A stretch of 64,000 bases of DNA, taken from the NCBI RefSeq assembly GCF_900547205.1, contig NZ_URFY01000018.1, positions 11,846 to 75,845 of the forward strand. The letters run 5' to 3'. Below the pieces are notes generated by a model. The model searched no databases. It was given only the letters and a program-made list of their open reading frames with translations, and was not told where the DNA came from. This document shows positions 34,565-43,400 of the stretch, piece by piece. The translations under genes were made by a program, and so were the position numbers. This DNA comes from an uncultured Bacteroides sp. GTDB taxonomy: Bacteria; Bacteroidota; Bacteroidia; Bacteroidales; Bacteroidaceae. Numbering within the stretch: position 1 is the stretch's first letter; each line of letters starts with the position of its first letter.

Positions 34565-34804
34565 TTAAAAACCCTTTATACTACTAATTATCCTATTCTT
34601 TAAATCTTCACTTTCAACTCTTGAAAAACTGCAGGTAACGTCTGCCGGAGCCAGTAATACAGCCTTAGCATCTTCTGCATCTATCATCTCTTCCGGGTGT
34701 TCTCTGAAATAAGTTTCCCATCGGGAAGCTGATTGGGGAGTTACACCCAGCACATAGTTGATGAAATCGTCATCCGTCAAATAATCCTTTATCTTAGAGT
34801 ACAT
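34565..34804 (-). CDS. Short anti-sigma-like protein (FecR N-terminus only)
   Basis: A 79-residue protein (MYSKIKDYLTDDDFINYVLGVTPQSASRWETYFREHPEEMIDAEDAKAVLLAP) that resembles only the cytoplasmic sigma-binding part of Bacteroidetes FecR proteins. There is no membrane helix, FecR domain or DUF4974. It lies 82 bases downstream of an ECF sigma gene and is followed by a strong terminator, not by a TonB receptor. It could be a soluble anti-sigma factor or the remnant of a longer gene. Confidence 0.6.
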   Translation of the reverse strand: MYSKIKDYLTDDDFINYVLGVTPQSASRWETYFREHPEEMIDAEDAKAVLLAPADVTCSFSRVESEDLKNRIISSIKGF

Positions 34805-34886
34805 ATTGCATCCTTTTTAAGCGTTTACGTTAATAGGACGCTGTTATCCTTAGTATGTACTCAACTAAGTTACCTTTTTACTATAA

Positions 34887-35438
34887 TTAACTTGCCAGCA
34901 TACGCAACTTTGTCAATCCGCGATGCATCAGGTTACGAACGGACTGATAATTCATATTCATAATCTCGCAAATATCTTCATATTTCTTTTCTTCAATATA
35001 ATATAATGTAAGAGCTTCGCGCTGGCGAGGAGATAATTGGTCCAGTAAGCGCTTAACCAACGAAAATTCATTCTTACGCTGCTCTTCTTCCAAATAGTCG
35101 TCTTCCACGTCTGTAGGTGTAGCCACATTGACTTCTTCCACAGCAGTATCGGACATATACATACGTCTGCGAAGTTCATCGCAAAGCTTATTCTTTAATG
35201 AGATGAACAAATAGGATCTTAAATTCTCAATGGCTCCTAATTCATCTTTCTTCATGTAGAGTTTAACAAAGATATCGTGAATGCAATCTTTCAGTAACTC
35301 TTTATCAATGGTCAACTTCAACCCATAATTAAAAAGGACGTTGATATGCAAGTCGTACAACTGTGAAAAAGCTGTCATATTTCCCGCCTTAAAAGAAGCG
35401 AGCAATGTTTCGGTTGAATTATTAGTCTGTTCCATCAT
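34887..35438 (-). CDS. ECF RNA polymerase sigma factor, Bacteroides type
   Basis: The start at 35438 (MMEQTNNSTETLLASFKAGN) is chosen because the -7 box TAGTTTTG (35473-35466) overlaps the earlier in-frame ATG at 35468. The 183-residue protein has region 2 (FSQLYDLHINVLFNYGLKL, then NLRSYLFISLKNKLCDELRRR) and region 4 (LLDQLSPRQREALTLYYIEEKKYEDICEIMNMNYQSVRNLMHRGLTKLR). Such sigma factors are usually paired with a membrane FecR and a SusC receptor; here only a short anti-sigma-like protein follows. The targets are therefore elsewhere, perhaps including the adjacent pectin locus. Confidence 0.9.
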   Translation of the reverse strand: MMEQTNNSTETLLASFKAGNMTAFSQLYDLHINVLFNYGLKLTIDKELLKDCIHDIFVKLYMKKDELGAIENLRSYLFISLKNKLCDELRRRMYMSDTAVEEVNVATPTDVEDDYLEEEQRKNEFSLVKRLLDQLSPRQREALTLYYIEEKKYEDICEIMNMNYQSVRNLMHRGLTKLRMLAS

Positions 35439-35465
35439 AGCATTAATTCGATTGATTTGATGTTG

Positions 35466-35473
35466 CAAAACTA
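35466..35473 (-). promoter_or_regulatory. -7 box of the ECF sigma gene
   Basis: TAGTTTTG on the minus strand fits TAnnTTTG, 28 bases before the ATG at 35438. It fixes the start, because the earlier ATG at 35468 falls inside the box. Confidence 0.5.
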
Positions 35474-35573
35474 AGCAGTATTGGCCTCAACCACAGGTAA
35501 AATCTGGTTTGTGGGGTGAAAAAATAAGTATCATGTTTTATAACACCTTTATGTTAGAAATTACCATTTAAAC

Positions 35574-35610
35574 AAAAAATCCCGTTGAATTGATTTCAAC
35601 GGGATTTTTT
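35574..35610. terminator. Bidirectional terminator after the beta-helix/DUF6298 gene
   Basis: A near-perfect stem (AAAAAATCCCGTTGAA at 35574-35589 with its inverse at 35595-35610) has T-runs on both strands. It lies 4 bases past the stop of the leftward carbohydrate gene, ending the PL1-DUF6298 transcript. Confidence 0.85.
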
Positions 35611-35613
35611 GTT

Positions 35614-38600
35614 CTATAGTTTATGGAACCAATAAATACCTTCTTTCTTATCAGGAACCTTAAGGTTATACAATTCATTTATTCTCAGAGACTTACTTAT
35701 TATATCTACCTTACCAGTCTTGGGATGAATGTACTTTAATGCATATTTCCCGGACGATAATTTCACTGGAATATCTGTTCCAGACTGGGAATAAATGATA
35801 CTTCCAATACCAGATTTTACCAATTTCTTGTACTCACTCGTATCTGTTTCTTCTATTTCCATCATTGCCGCATCCTTCAAAAAGTCTTTATCCCTACATG
35901 GAATCACCGGACATGAACCACCTGCCATAAATACAGCCCATCCCATAGCCGGATAATTCTGTGCATAGAAGGTTACTGCTTTTTCAGGGAATTTCCGACG
36001 GTACTCACTTACGGCTTTATATGCTTCCGTGAAAGTAACTTTCCCTACTTTCATTTTACGCATATGTTGGCGGGGAGCCATATTCTTTCCGCCTTCCGGT
36101 GCAAAGATTCCATCCGTCTTATAATTCCAGTACCGGATATCGATAATATCGACTACAGCAGCCCGCTTCGAATCTGCAAGTATGGCATCCTGCACATCTT
36201 TTGTTGTACTCAATGCAACTTTAGCTTTCTTCCCGGTTTCAGCTTCCCATTCGGCAATTACATCCAGCCAGAATTGTACAAATTGCAGGGGACCAGTAAA
36301 TTCTGCACTAGTCAGTTGAATGACGTTCGGATTATCGGCAAAATTATTCAGGCATTGCCGGATGTACTGTCTGTGCAGATCGCGACGCACCGGATGACTA
36401 ATATCATAGAACATATCCGCCATAAAGATTCTCTTGTCTCCGGCAAATGGAACAGGTTCAGGAAATCCCGTCTCATTTATATTATTGCTGCTTCTCCATG
36501 GGCAATCCACCCAATGCGCACCCGCTTCCAGAATATTATGTTGAAAGTAGTTTTCATGGAAAAGTAGTAAACCGTCTTTGCTTCCTTTCTCTGCAAATTC
36601 TTTCAATCGTGACCAATACCAAGCATTCGAGCGGGACAAATCGTATTTACTCAATCCTTCCCAAGCCGTTCCCTGACCGCTACGTCCGAAAGGCTGTTCA
36701 TAGAAAGGTCCCCATACATCTCCGTCACGGCGGCGGATACGTTCGTGATCATCACGACGGCGGTCATACCAAAGTCCGTAGTTTTGGTCGAATACAAGGA
36801 TATTCTTTTCTTTCATATAGTTGACTACGGAGTCGATTCGGTCTGTCAGTCCCAGTCCTTCACGTCCCGGCACGTGGCGGGTGATGGCAGGGCTGGCCTT
36901 TTTTAGGAAATTGGTTTTCAGTCTGCCGCTCCACCAAGGGGTGGTGTGACTCCCTCCTACCAGCAAAGCGCCATCCATCTGGAGTCGTCCGTTGGCAATG
37001 TTCACTTCCGAGTGAGTAGATTCTTTTCCTTTCTTTGCCGAAGATATCTTCTTAACTTTGATATCATCTATTGATTTCACTCCGGTAGTTATTACCGAAG
37101 GAGTAAACTTACTTTCCTCAATCCATTGTTCCAATGTCAGGCGGGGATTATAAGCCTCTTTGGCTAGTTGCATCGCTACCTCTACTGTAGGGCTACTTGT
37201 TGCACTCGTATTTCTTGGCAAAATTCGTGCCCGCTCAGCACATTCTTTCTCTGAGCGTTCCTGCAACTGAGCATAAAAGATACTGCGTGGATGTACATGA
37301 TTATTAGATTCCGCCCACTCTCCGTCACCAGAGAATTCTGCCCAACATCCATATGCACGGTTCATGGCATCTTTTGCCGGAGCGTAGCACTCTATTTCGG
37401 CAGCAGTACATTGCCAGAACAAGCTATTTGCCGTATTCCATCCGGCACCATTTTTATCTTGTCCCAAATTCTTGAACGTAAGATTATGCCCGTCTATATT
37501 TACTACATCGAACAGCAAACCACACGCCCACGCATCAATAGAACCACTGAAGCTTAATGATTCATGCGATTCACATTGCACAAAAGCATTGGGTCCGGCA
37601 GCACAATATCCGGCAGCAAAGTCATGAATGCCATGTTCGGAATAGCAGCGTTGGAATAATGTCTGCTGTCCTAAAGTAAGGAAAGTACAGCGACGCATTC
37701 CCCCGATTTCTGAAATCGGCTCTTTGGAAATACAATCCTCAACGGTAATCTTAGAACCAGTGCGCTGAACGATAACGGCACTACCGGCAAAGTGCTTGAA
37801 GTTAACTTGTCTCACCCAACAGTTTTCTGCATCTTCAATAGAAATACCTGTCCAGCAGTGGTCCTCATCTTTCGGATAACGTTTATCATAATCAGAAATC
37901 AACGTCATATTTTCCACTCCACAATCCTGAATACGTCCGTTCCATTGGTAAGTGAGGACGGAGGAAACACCCCATTTAGCATCCAAAGCAACTGTTAACG
38001 GAGCATCCAACGTAACCTGATTTCCATTAACTTCGCTCACTGTCCTGTCCCACGACAAATCCATATCACCAGGTTTCCAACCCAGAGCACTGATACCTCC
38101 TCCGAAGATTTCACATCCTAAAGAAGCAATCCACTCTTTCACGGAAGGGCGAACCACCATTATGCGGTCACCCTTCTTCAGAGATTTACCCGAAGAGAGT
38201 TTCAATGTCCTGCCGTTTACCGGAACATAAGAAGAAACAACCTGCAATGTATCTTGCACATTCAAATCGTCCGCCCCTTCCATATATATAAGTGCACCTC
38301 TGTCCACTCCTTTTTTCAGCAATACGGTTTTATCTTTATCCATTCCGCGCAATACAATTCCGGAAGCGGAGATACGGATACAGCCGGACAAAGTAAATTC
38401 TCCCTGATCCAATAATACAGTTCCACGAAAACCGGAAGCATCAGGAGTAAGCGAGGCTACATAATCGATAGCACGCTGAATGCGTTCTGTGTTATCACCT
38501 GACTTCCAAGGTACAAACAGAGCATTTCGGACAGAAGGAATATCCTGTTCCGAGCTCCGATAGCCACAGTAAGAAAAATCAAGAATCCGGTTTCCATGCT

Positions 38601-38718
38601 CATCATTCAGATAAGTAATCCGCTCGTTCTTAACCTGTAAAGCAAAGGTTTGCGTGTACCCCTGCGCAAACCCTATACTCAATAATCCCAGAAGGATAGT
38701 TCTTAATTGTATATTCAT
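35614..38718 (-). CDS. Exported beta-helix protein with C-terminal DUF4955/DUF6298 region
   Basis: A 1034-residue secreted protein (signal peptide to about residue 22). Residues about 60-450 look like a right-handed parallel beta-helix of the pectinase type (GTVLLDQGEFTLSGCIRISASGIVLRGM, DCGVENMTLISDY, NLTFKNLGQDKNGAGWNTANSLFWQCTA). After a linker, residues about 600-960 form a separate domain, recalled as DUF6298, with TIM-barrel-like features: DRIDSVVNYMKEKNILVFDQNYGLWYDRRRDD, LLLFHENYFQHN, DNPNVIQLTSAEFTGP and VDIIDIRYWNY. It follows the pectate lyase gene with 31 bases between, so the two are co-transcribed. The likely substrate is a pectic glycan; neither domain has an activity I can name. 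Confidence 0.8.
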   Translation of the reverse strand: MNIQLRTILLGLLSIGFAQGYTQTFALQVKNERITYLNDEHGNRILDFSYCGYRSSEQDIPSVRNALFVPWKSGDNTERIQRAIDYVASLTPDASGFRGTVLLDQGEFTLSGCIRISASGIVLRGMDKDKTVLLKKGVDRGALIYMEGADDLNVQDTLQVVSSYVPVNGRTLKLSSGKSLKKGDRIMVVRPSVKEWIASLGCEIFGGGISALGWKPGDMDLSWDRTVSEVNGNQVTLDAPLTVALDAKWGVSSVLTYQWNGRIQDCGVENMTLISDYDKRYPKDEDHCWTGISIEDAENCWVRQVNFKHFAGSAVIVQRTGSKITVEDCISKEPISEIGGMRRCTFLTLGQQTLFQRCYSEHGIHDFAAGYCAAGPNAFVQCESHESLSFSGSIDAWACGLLFDVVNIDGHNLTFKNLGQDKNGAGWNTANSLFWQCTAAEIECYAPAKDAMNRAYGCWAEFSGDGEWAESNNHVHPRSIFYAQLQERSEKECAERARILPRNTSATSSPTVEVAMQLAKEAYNPRLTLEQWIEESKFTPSVITTGVKSIDDIKVKKISSAKKGKESTHSEVNIANGRLQMDGALLVGGSHTTPWWSGRLKTNFLKKASPAITRHVPGREGLGLTDRIDSVVNYMKEKNILVFDQNYGLWYDRRRDDHERIRRRDGDVWGPFYEQPFGRSGQGTAWEGLSKYDLSRSNAWYWSRLKEFAEKGSKDGLLLFHENYFQHNILEAGAHWVDCPWRSSNNINETGFPEPVPFAGDKRIFMADMFYDISHPVRRDLHRQYIRQCLNNFADNPNVIQLTSAEFTGPLQFVQFWLDVIAEWEAETGKKAKVALSTTKDVQDAILADSKRAAVVDIIDIRYWNYKTDGIFAPEGGKNMAPRQHMRKMKVGKVTFTEAYKAVSEYRRKFPEKAVTFYAQNYPAMGWAVFMAGGSCPVIPCRDKDFLKDAAMMEIEETDTSEYKKLVKSGIGSIIYSQSGTDIPVKLSSGKYALKYIHPKTGKVDIISKSLRINELYNLKVPDKKEGIYWFHKL

Positions 38719-38749
38719 TACAATAAACTTTTATATTCTAATCATTCAC

Positions 38750-40432
38750 TTATAGCAGACTTTTCCTTTTTGACAATGTATCATGATTGTTCTTCAAATC
38801 TGTCCAGTCTACTTTCTTTTTCGTATCGATGCCATTGATATATTTTTCAATGTTGGTATAACCATCACCATTGCAATCTTTCACAGCATCCGTCGGATCA
38901 TTCGGATTGAGTCCATTGGCTATCTCCCAAGCATCCGGCATACCGTCACCGTCAGAATCGACATTAGGCTCTCCTTTATATTCGGGCAACCCGCCTACCT
39001 GACGAATATCAGTGATGATACCTTGTTTATAAGAATCGGCAGGCAAACGTCTTTTTACATAAGGAGAAACAAATTCGGGAGCATCTTTCACGTAAATAGC
39101 CTTTCCTGTTTGCACGGTCTTGACAATACGTGCATCTACGGCATCCCGCTTCGGAAAGTTAGATCCTACATTATCCATCACGAAGTTATAAGCTTTCTTC
39201 GTATCCATAATGGTTACAGGCGAGGTTTTGAAAGGCTCGTTCACTTTGATTTCCGGCAAGAACGTAGCAGCATCCACATCGCTGGCAAGTTGCACGCCAC
39301 CGTTCCAATTGTCTTTTGTCACCTTGGAGTTACCATGCACGATATTCCCGTTCACATAAGCTTTTCCGAAAGACTTAGGTCGGCTCTTATCACGTCCGGC
39401 TTCGGGTTTCAGAAGACGGTAAGAAATAGGTTTATCCAACGGAGTGATGGGACCCGGTTTATAATAATTGTTGATGATATTATAGAGACTCTTGTTATCG
39501 CCTCCGTCTACAGAGCGATTCCACCAGTTGAATACTACATTGTTGACGAAATTAAAGTCGCCATCCATACCCACCGAGCAGTTGCGGCTAATGTTCGATG
39601 CAAAGAGATTGCGACAGAACATACTGTTGTGTCCGCCGATGGTTGCACCGAAGGCATGATTGTAGGCATCCAACGCTTCCGAGAAAACAGAATTTTGAAT
39701 CGTGATATTTACGGTAGGTAGCTTCAATCCGTATCCATCCGCCCCTCTATTATATACATGGCGATAGATAGACATATTTTCGTCCAGTCCCCAGCTTGCC
39801 GATAGATGGTCAATCATGATATTTCCAACCGCGTTCCCTCCTACCGCATCATCACGGAAAGCAACATCCTGCGCACCGCGGCGGAAACGCATATGGCGGA
39901 TAACGACATCATGTGTATCAATAAGGAAAGAGTGCCCTGTGACACAAACCCCGTCTCCGGGAGCTGTCTGTCCTGCGATAGTCACATAAGGAGCACGTAC
40001 TTTTATCGGACTTTTCAAACGGATGACACCTGAAACATTGAACACAATGACGCGTGCACCTCCTGTTTCACAAGCTTCGCGGAAAGTTCCGGGACCAGAA
40101 TCGTCTAGTGAAGTAACGACTATGACTTTACCGCCACGTCCACCCGGCGTATACATTCCGCCCCCTTCCGCACCGGGGAAAGCTGGGATATTACTCTTAA
40201 TCAAATCTTCGGGTTTAGAAGCCCACGGCTTATAAGGTCTTCCTTTCTGCGCTTCTTCCAGAACTGTCGGCAGGGCTTTTTCCCATGCCTCGTTTGATTT
40301 CCTGTCAAATTCCGCTTCTTGTTTTGCTGCTCTTGCTTTTACCGAGTCAGGAATAACGGGATACTGTGCCGCCGCAGGTAGTACGCACGCCACCAGTATC
40401 CATGTCGAAAATGCTTTCTTAATGTTGTTCAT
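38750..40432 (-). CDS. Exported pectate lyase-like protein (PL1 type)
   Basis: A 560-residue secreted protein (signal peptide ends AAAQ, about residue 23). The Pel-type beta-helix spans about 80-440, with AFPGAEGGGMYTPGGRGGKVIVVTSLDDSGPGTFREAC, VTIAGQTAPGDGVCV, HDVVIRHMRFRRG and IDHLSASWGLDENMSIY. This is the family pattern of polysaccharide lyase family 1 enzymes that cut homogalacturonan by beta-elimination. A C-terminal calcium-binding repeat (DSDGDGMPDAWEIANGLNPNDPTDAVKDCNGDGYTNIEKYI) resembles thrombospondin-3/dockerin-like loops. It lies between the hybrid regulator and the DUF6298 gene. Activity is inferred from family. Confidence 0.85.
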   Translation of the reverse strand: MNNIKKAFSTWILVACVLPAAAQYPVIPDSVKARAAKQEAEFDRKSNEAWEKALPTVLEEAQKGRPYKPWASKPEDLIKSNIPAFPGAEGGGMYTPGGRGGKVIVVTSLDDSGPGTFREACETGGARVIVFNVSGVIRLKSPIKVRAPYVTIAGQTAPGDGVCVTGHSFLIDTHDVVIRHMRFRRGAQDVAFRDDAVGGNAVGNIMIDHLSASWGLDENMSIYRHVYNRGADGYGLKLPTVNITIQNSVFSEALDAYNHAFGATIGGHNSMFCRNLFASNISRNCSVGMDGDFNFVNNVVFNWWNRSVDGGDNKSLYNIINNYYKPGPITPLDKPISYRLLKPEAGRDKSRPKSFGKAYVNGNIVHGNSKVTKDNWNGGVQLASDVDAATFLPEIKVNEPFKTSPVTIMDTKKAYNFVMDNVGSNFPKRDAVDARIVKTVQTGKAIYVKDAPEFVSPYVKRRLPADSYKQGIITDIRQVGGLPEYKGEPNVDSDGDGMPDAWEIANGLNPNDPTDAVKDCNGDGYTNIEKYINGIDTKKKVDWTDLKNNHDTLSKRKSLL

Positions 40433-40489
40433 TCTATCGAATCTTAATAGGTTTCTATAAGGACGATTAAGAATGCCTTTTGTAATCGG

Positions 40490-43400
40490 TTATTCCTTCC
40501 CTTTCCGCCATTCATTCATATATTCGCGAGGAGTCTGATTATATTTCTTCCTGAAACACTTACTATAATATCCCGAATCCTTGAATCCTACCGCAAAAGC
40601 AACTTCGGAAACACTTAAATCCGTGTTCTTAATCAACTCGACAGATTTATTCAGACGAATTTCTTTCACAAGGTCGACGGGGGCCAATCCGGTAAGGCTC
40701 TTCAACTTCTTGAAGAATGCCGAACGGCTCAATCCGATGCCCGAAGCGATGGTATCTATATTAAAGTCGCTATCATCCATATTTTCCTCAATCACCTGAT
40801 GTATCTTTTCGAGGAATTGCACATCCTTCTTCACGAGGAATTGCTCATAAGTATCCTCTTCCGTTGTCGATTGATTCTCCATTTGTTGGCGGATTCGTTC
40901 ACGGAATCCTTTCCGCTCGTTAAGCAGTTGCTCGATACGAGCCAACAGATATTCTTTGCTGAACGGCTTGGTGATATAGGCATTGGCACCTAGCGTTATC
41001 GCTTTAGTCTTAGCGCCTTCGTCGTTCTTGGCCGTCAGGATGATAACAGGAATATGGCTAATCTGGAAATCCTTACGAATGGATTGCAGCATTTCCAGTC
41101 CGTCCATTTCGGGCATCATCTGGTCGGTCACTACAATATCCGGATGATAAAGATGAACTTTCTTCAATCCTTCCACCCCGTTGTTGGCAATATGAATATT
41201 AAATTTATCCTCCAACTGAAGCTTAATCAACTGGCAGAGATCCTTGTTATCTTCCACCAACAGGAGTGTAGGCAAAGAAGCATTGATTTCCATTTCTTCT
41301 TCTATGTCCGCATCTTGGGTAGCAACATTGTCTTCACCGATGACAACAGATACCGTCTCCGTGTCGCCCACATAGAAATCAACTTCCGAAGCACGATAAT
41401 GCTCTTTGTCCAACAATAGCTCTACGATGAATACAGCCCCCTGCCCTTCCGGACTTTCCGCACGAATCAATCCGTGATGGAGGTTTACTATTTCTTTAGA
41501 AAGCGCCAATCCGATGCCCGTGCCCTGATAATACGGATTCTTAGAGTTTTCTCCCTGCGAGAAGCGCTCGAATATCTCAGCCAGTTTATTTTGTGGAATA
41601 CCCACTCCATTATCTTCCACGCGAAGGAAGCAACGTTTCCCATCATCCGTCAATCCGGTGGTTACATAAACACTTCCTCCGGCTGGGGTGAATTTAAAGG
41701 CGTTGGAAATGATGTTGCGGATTACAATACTCAATTTATCCTTATCAGCCCACACCATAATCGATTCATCCGGCAGTTGGAAAGTGAAGCTTATTTCATT
41801 TTCTTCCGAAAGTACACGGAACTCTTTCTGGAAAGACGCCACCATCTCGTTGAAGTCTATCAACGATACGTGCAGACGCATCTTACCATTCTGAATCTTC
41901 CGGAAATCGAGAATCTGATTGACGAGTTGCAACATCTGATTGGTGTTCTTCTCCATCAGTTCTACATATTGAAGTCCTTTGGGAGATAGTTCTTCGCGCT
42001 CTTTCAGTTCTTGTATAGGTCCTTTTATCAGTGTCAGAGGTGTGCGAAGTTCATGCGATATATTAGTAAAGAACTTGATTTTCATTTCCGAAACCCGCTG
42101 CTCGATATAAATGTCGTTCTTCATCTTAATCATGAAGAAAGCCAAACGCAGACCGAAGTAAAGAGCTGCGATGCCGAGAATGACGTAGATAAGCGTTGCC
42201 CACCAACTCAGCCACCAAGGTGGAAGTATAGTGATGGCAAGCGTCCTGCTGGATATAGATTCCGGATTTGCTTCATCCATCGTTTCCACCCGGAAGATGT
42301 AATCTCCGGGGGGAACATTGGTATAGGAAGCTATACGGTTCTTTCCGCTATAATGCCACTCCTTCTCATATCCGCTGAGAATGTAGCGATAGGACACCCG
42401 GTTCTGGTTATAGAAATTCAATCCGGCAAACTCAATGGTAAACATGGACTGGTCGTGTTTCAGCCGAATGGCGTCCGTGTAGATAATTGATTCCGTCAAT
42501 GGACATTCGCTGAAACTACGCAAATCACGGTTGGATACTTTGAAATCAACGATACGCGTGTCGTAGTTGGTATGCTGTGTCTCCAATTTATCCGGGGAGA
42601 AACTCAGGATGCCCTGTCGGGTTCCTACCCATAAGTCACCATTCAGTGTGCGGAGTGCACTTCCCTCTTCCAGTTCTACATTTTGGAAACCGTCATACTT
42701 ATCGTAATTACGAAACTGTTCGGTAGCTTTGTTGAAACAGGACAAGCCGATTTCCGTAGTAAACCACAGATTCCCGTTTTTATCTTCGACGATGGATTTA
42801 ACTACATCATTATTCATACCTTCACGCATTCCGTACGATTTAAAAATCGGTTCATGCCTGTCCTTATCGTAGCTTACCAGTCTGTTCAAACCTCCTCCAA
42901 ACACGCTGACCCAGATTTGCGAATCGCTGTCTTTGTATAGTACATAAATATCGTTGTCCGCCACGTTTGAACGGTCGCTTATTTGGCGATATGTCTCAAA
43001 CTGAATCTCTTCGGGAGCGTTGAAATGCCCGTCGAAGGACATCAGTCCATCCATCGTACCCACCCAGATGCGGCCATTCTCGTCCTCCGTCATGGTGCGT
43101 ACTTCCATATAAAGCCCGTAAGCAGGATATTGTTTCAATCCATTGTATTTATGTTTAAATACGGTCGTCCCGTGTTCTTCGGCTATCAGATTCAGACCTC
43201 CTCCAAGCAAGCCGACCCATATGCGACCCTGACTATCCTGATAAGTAAAATACGCATCATTGTTGCTGATAGAGTTGGGATTCTTCGGGTCGTTTATGTA
43301 GCGGGTGAAGCGCAAGCAATGGGGAGAGTTCATATCAGGCTCGGCCTTTACCAGTCCGTTTCCTTTGGTAGAGAACCACAGATTACCGTCTTTATCCTCC

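Noticed and set aside
38783..39721. Long open frame (312 codons) on the plus strand
   Set aside because: It is wholly antisense to the pectate lyase gene, has no family pattern, signal or ribosome-binding site, and is rich in Ile/Arg/His as expected for a shadow frame.
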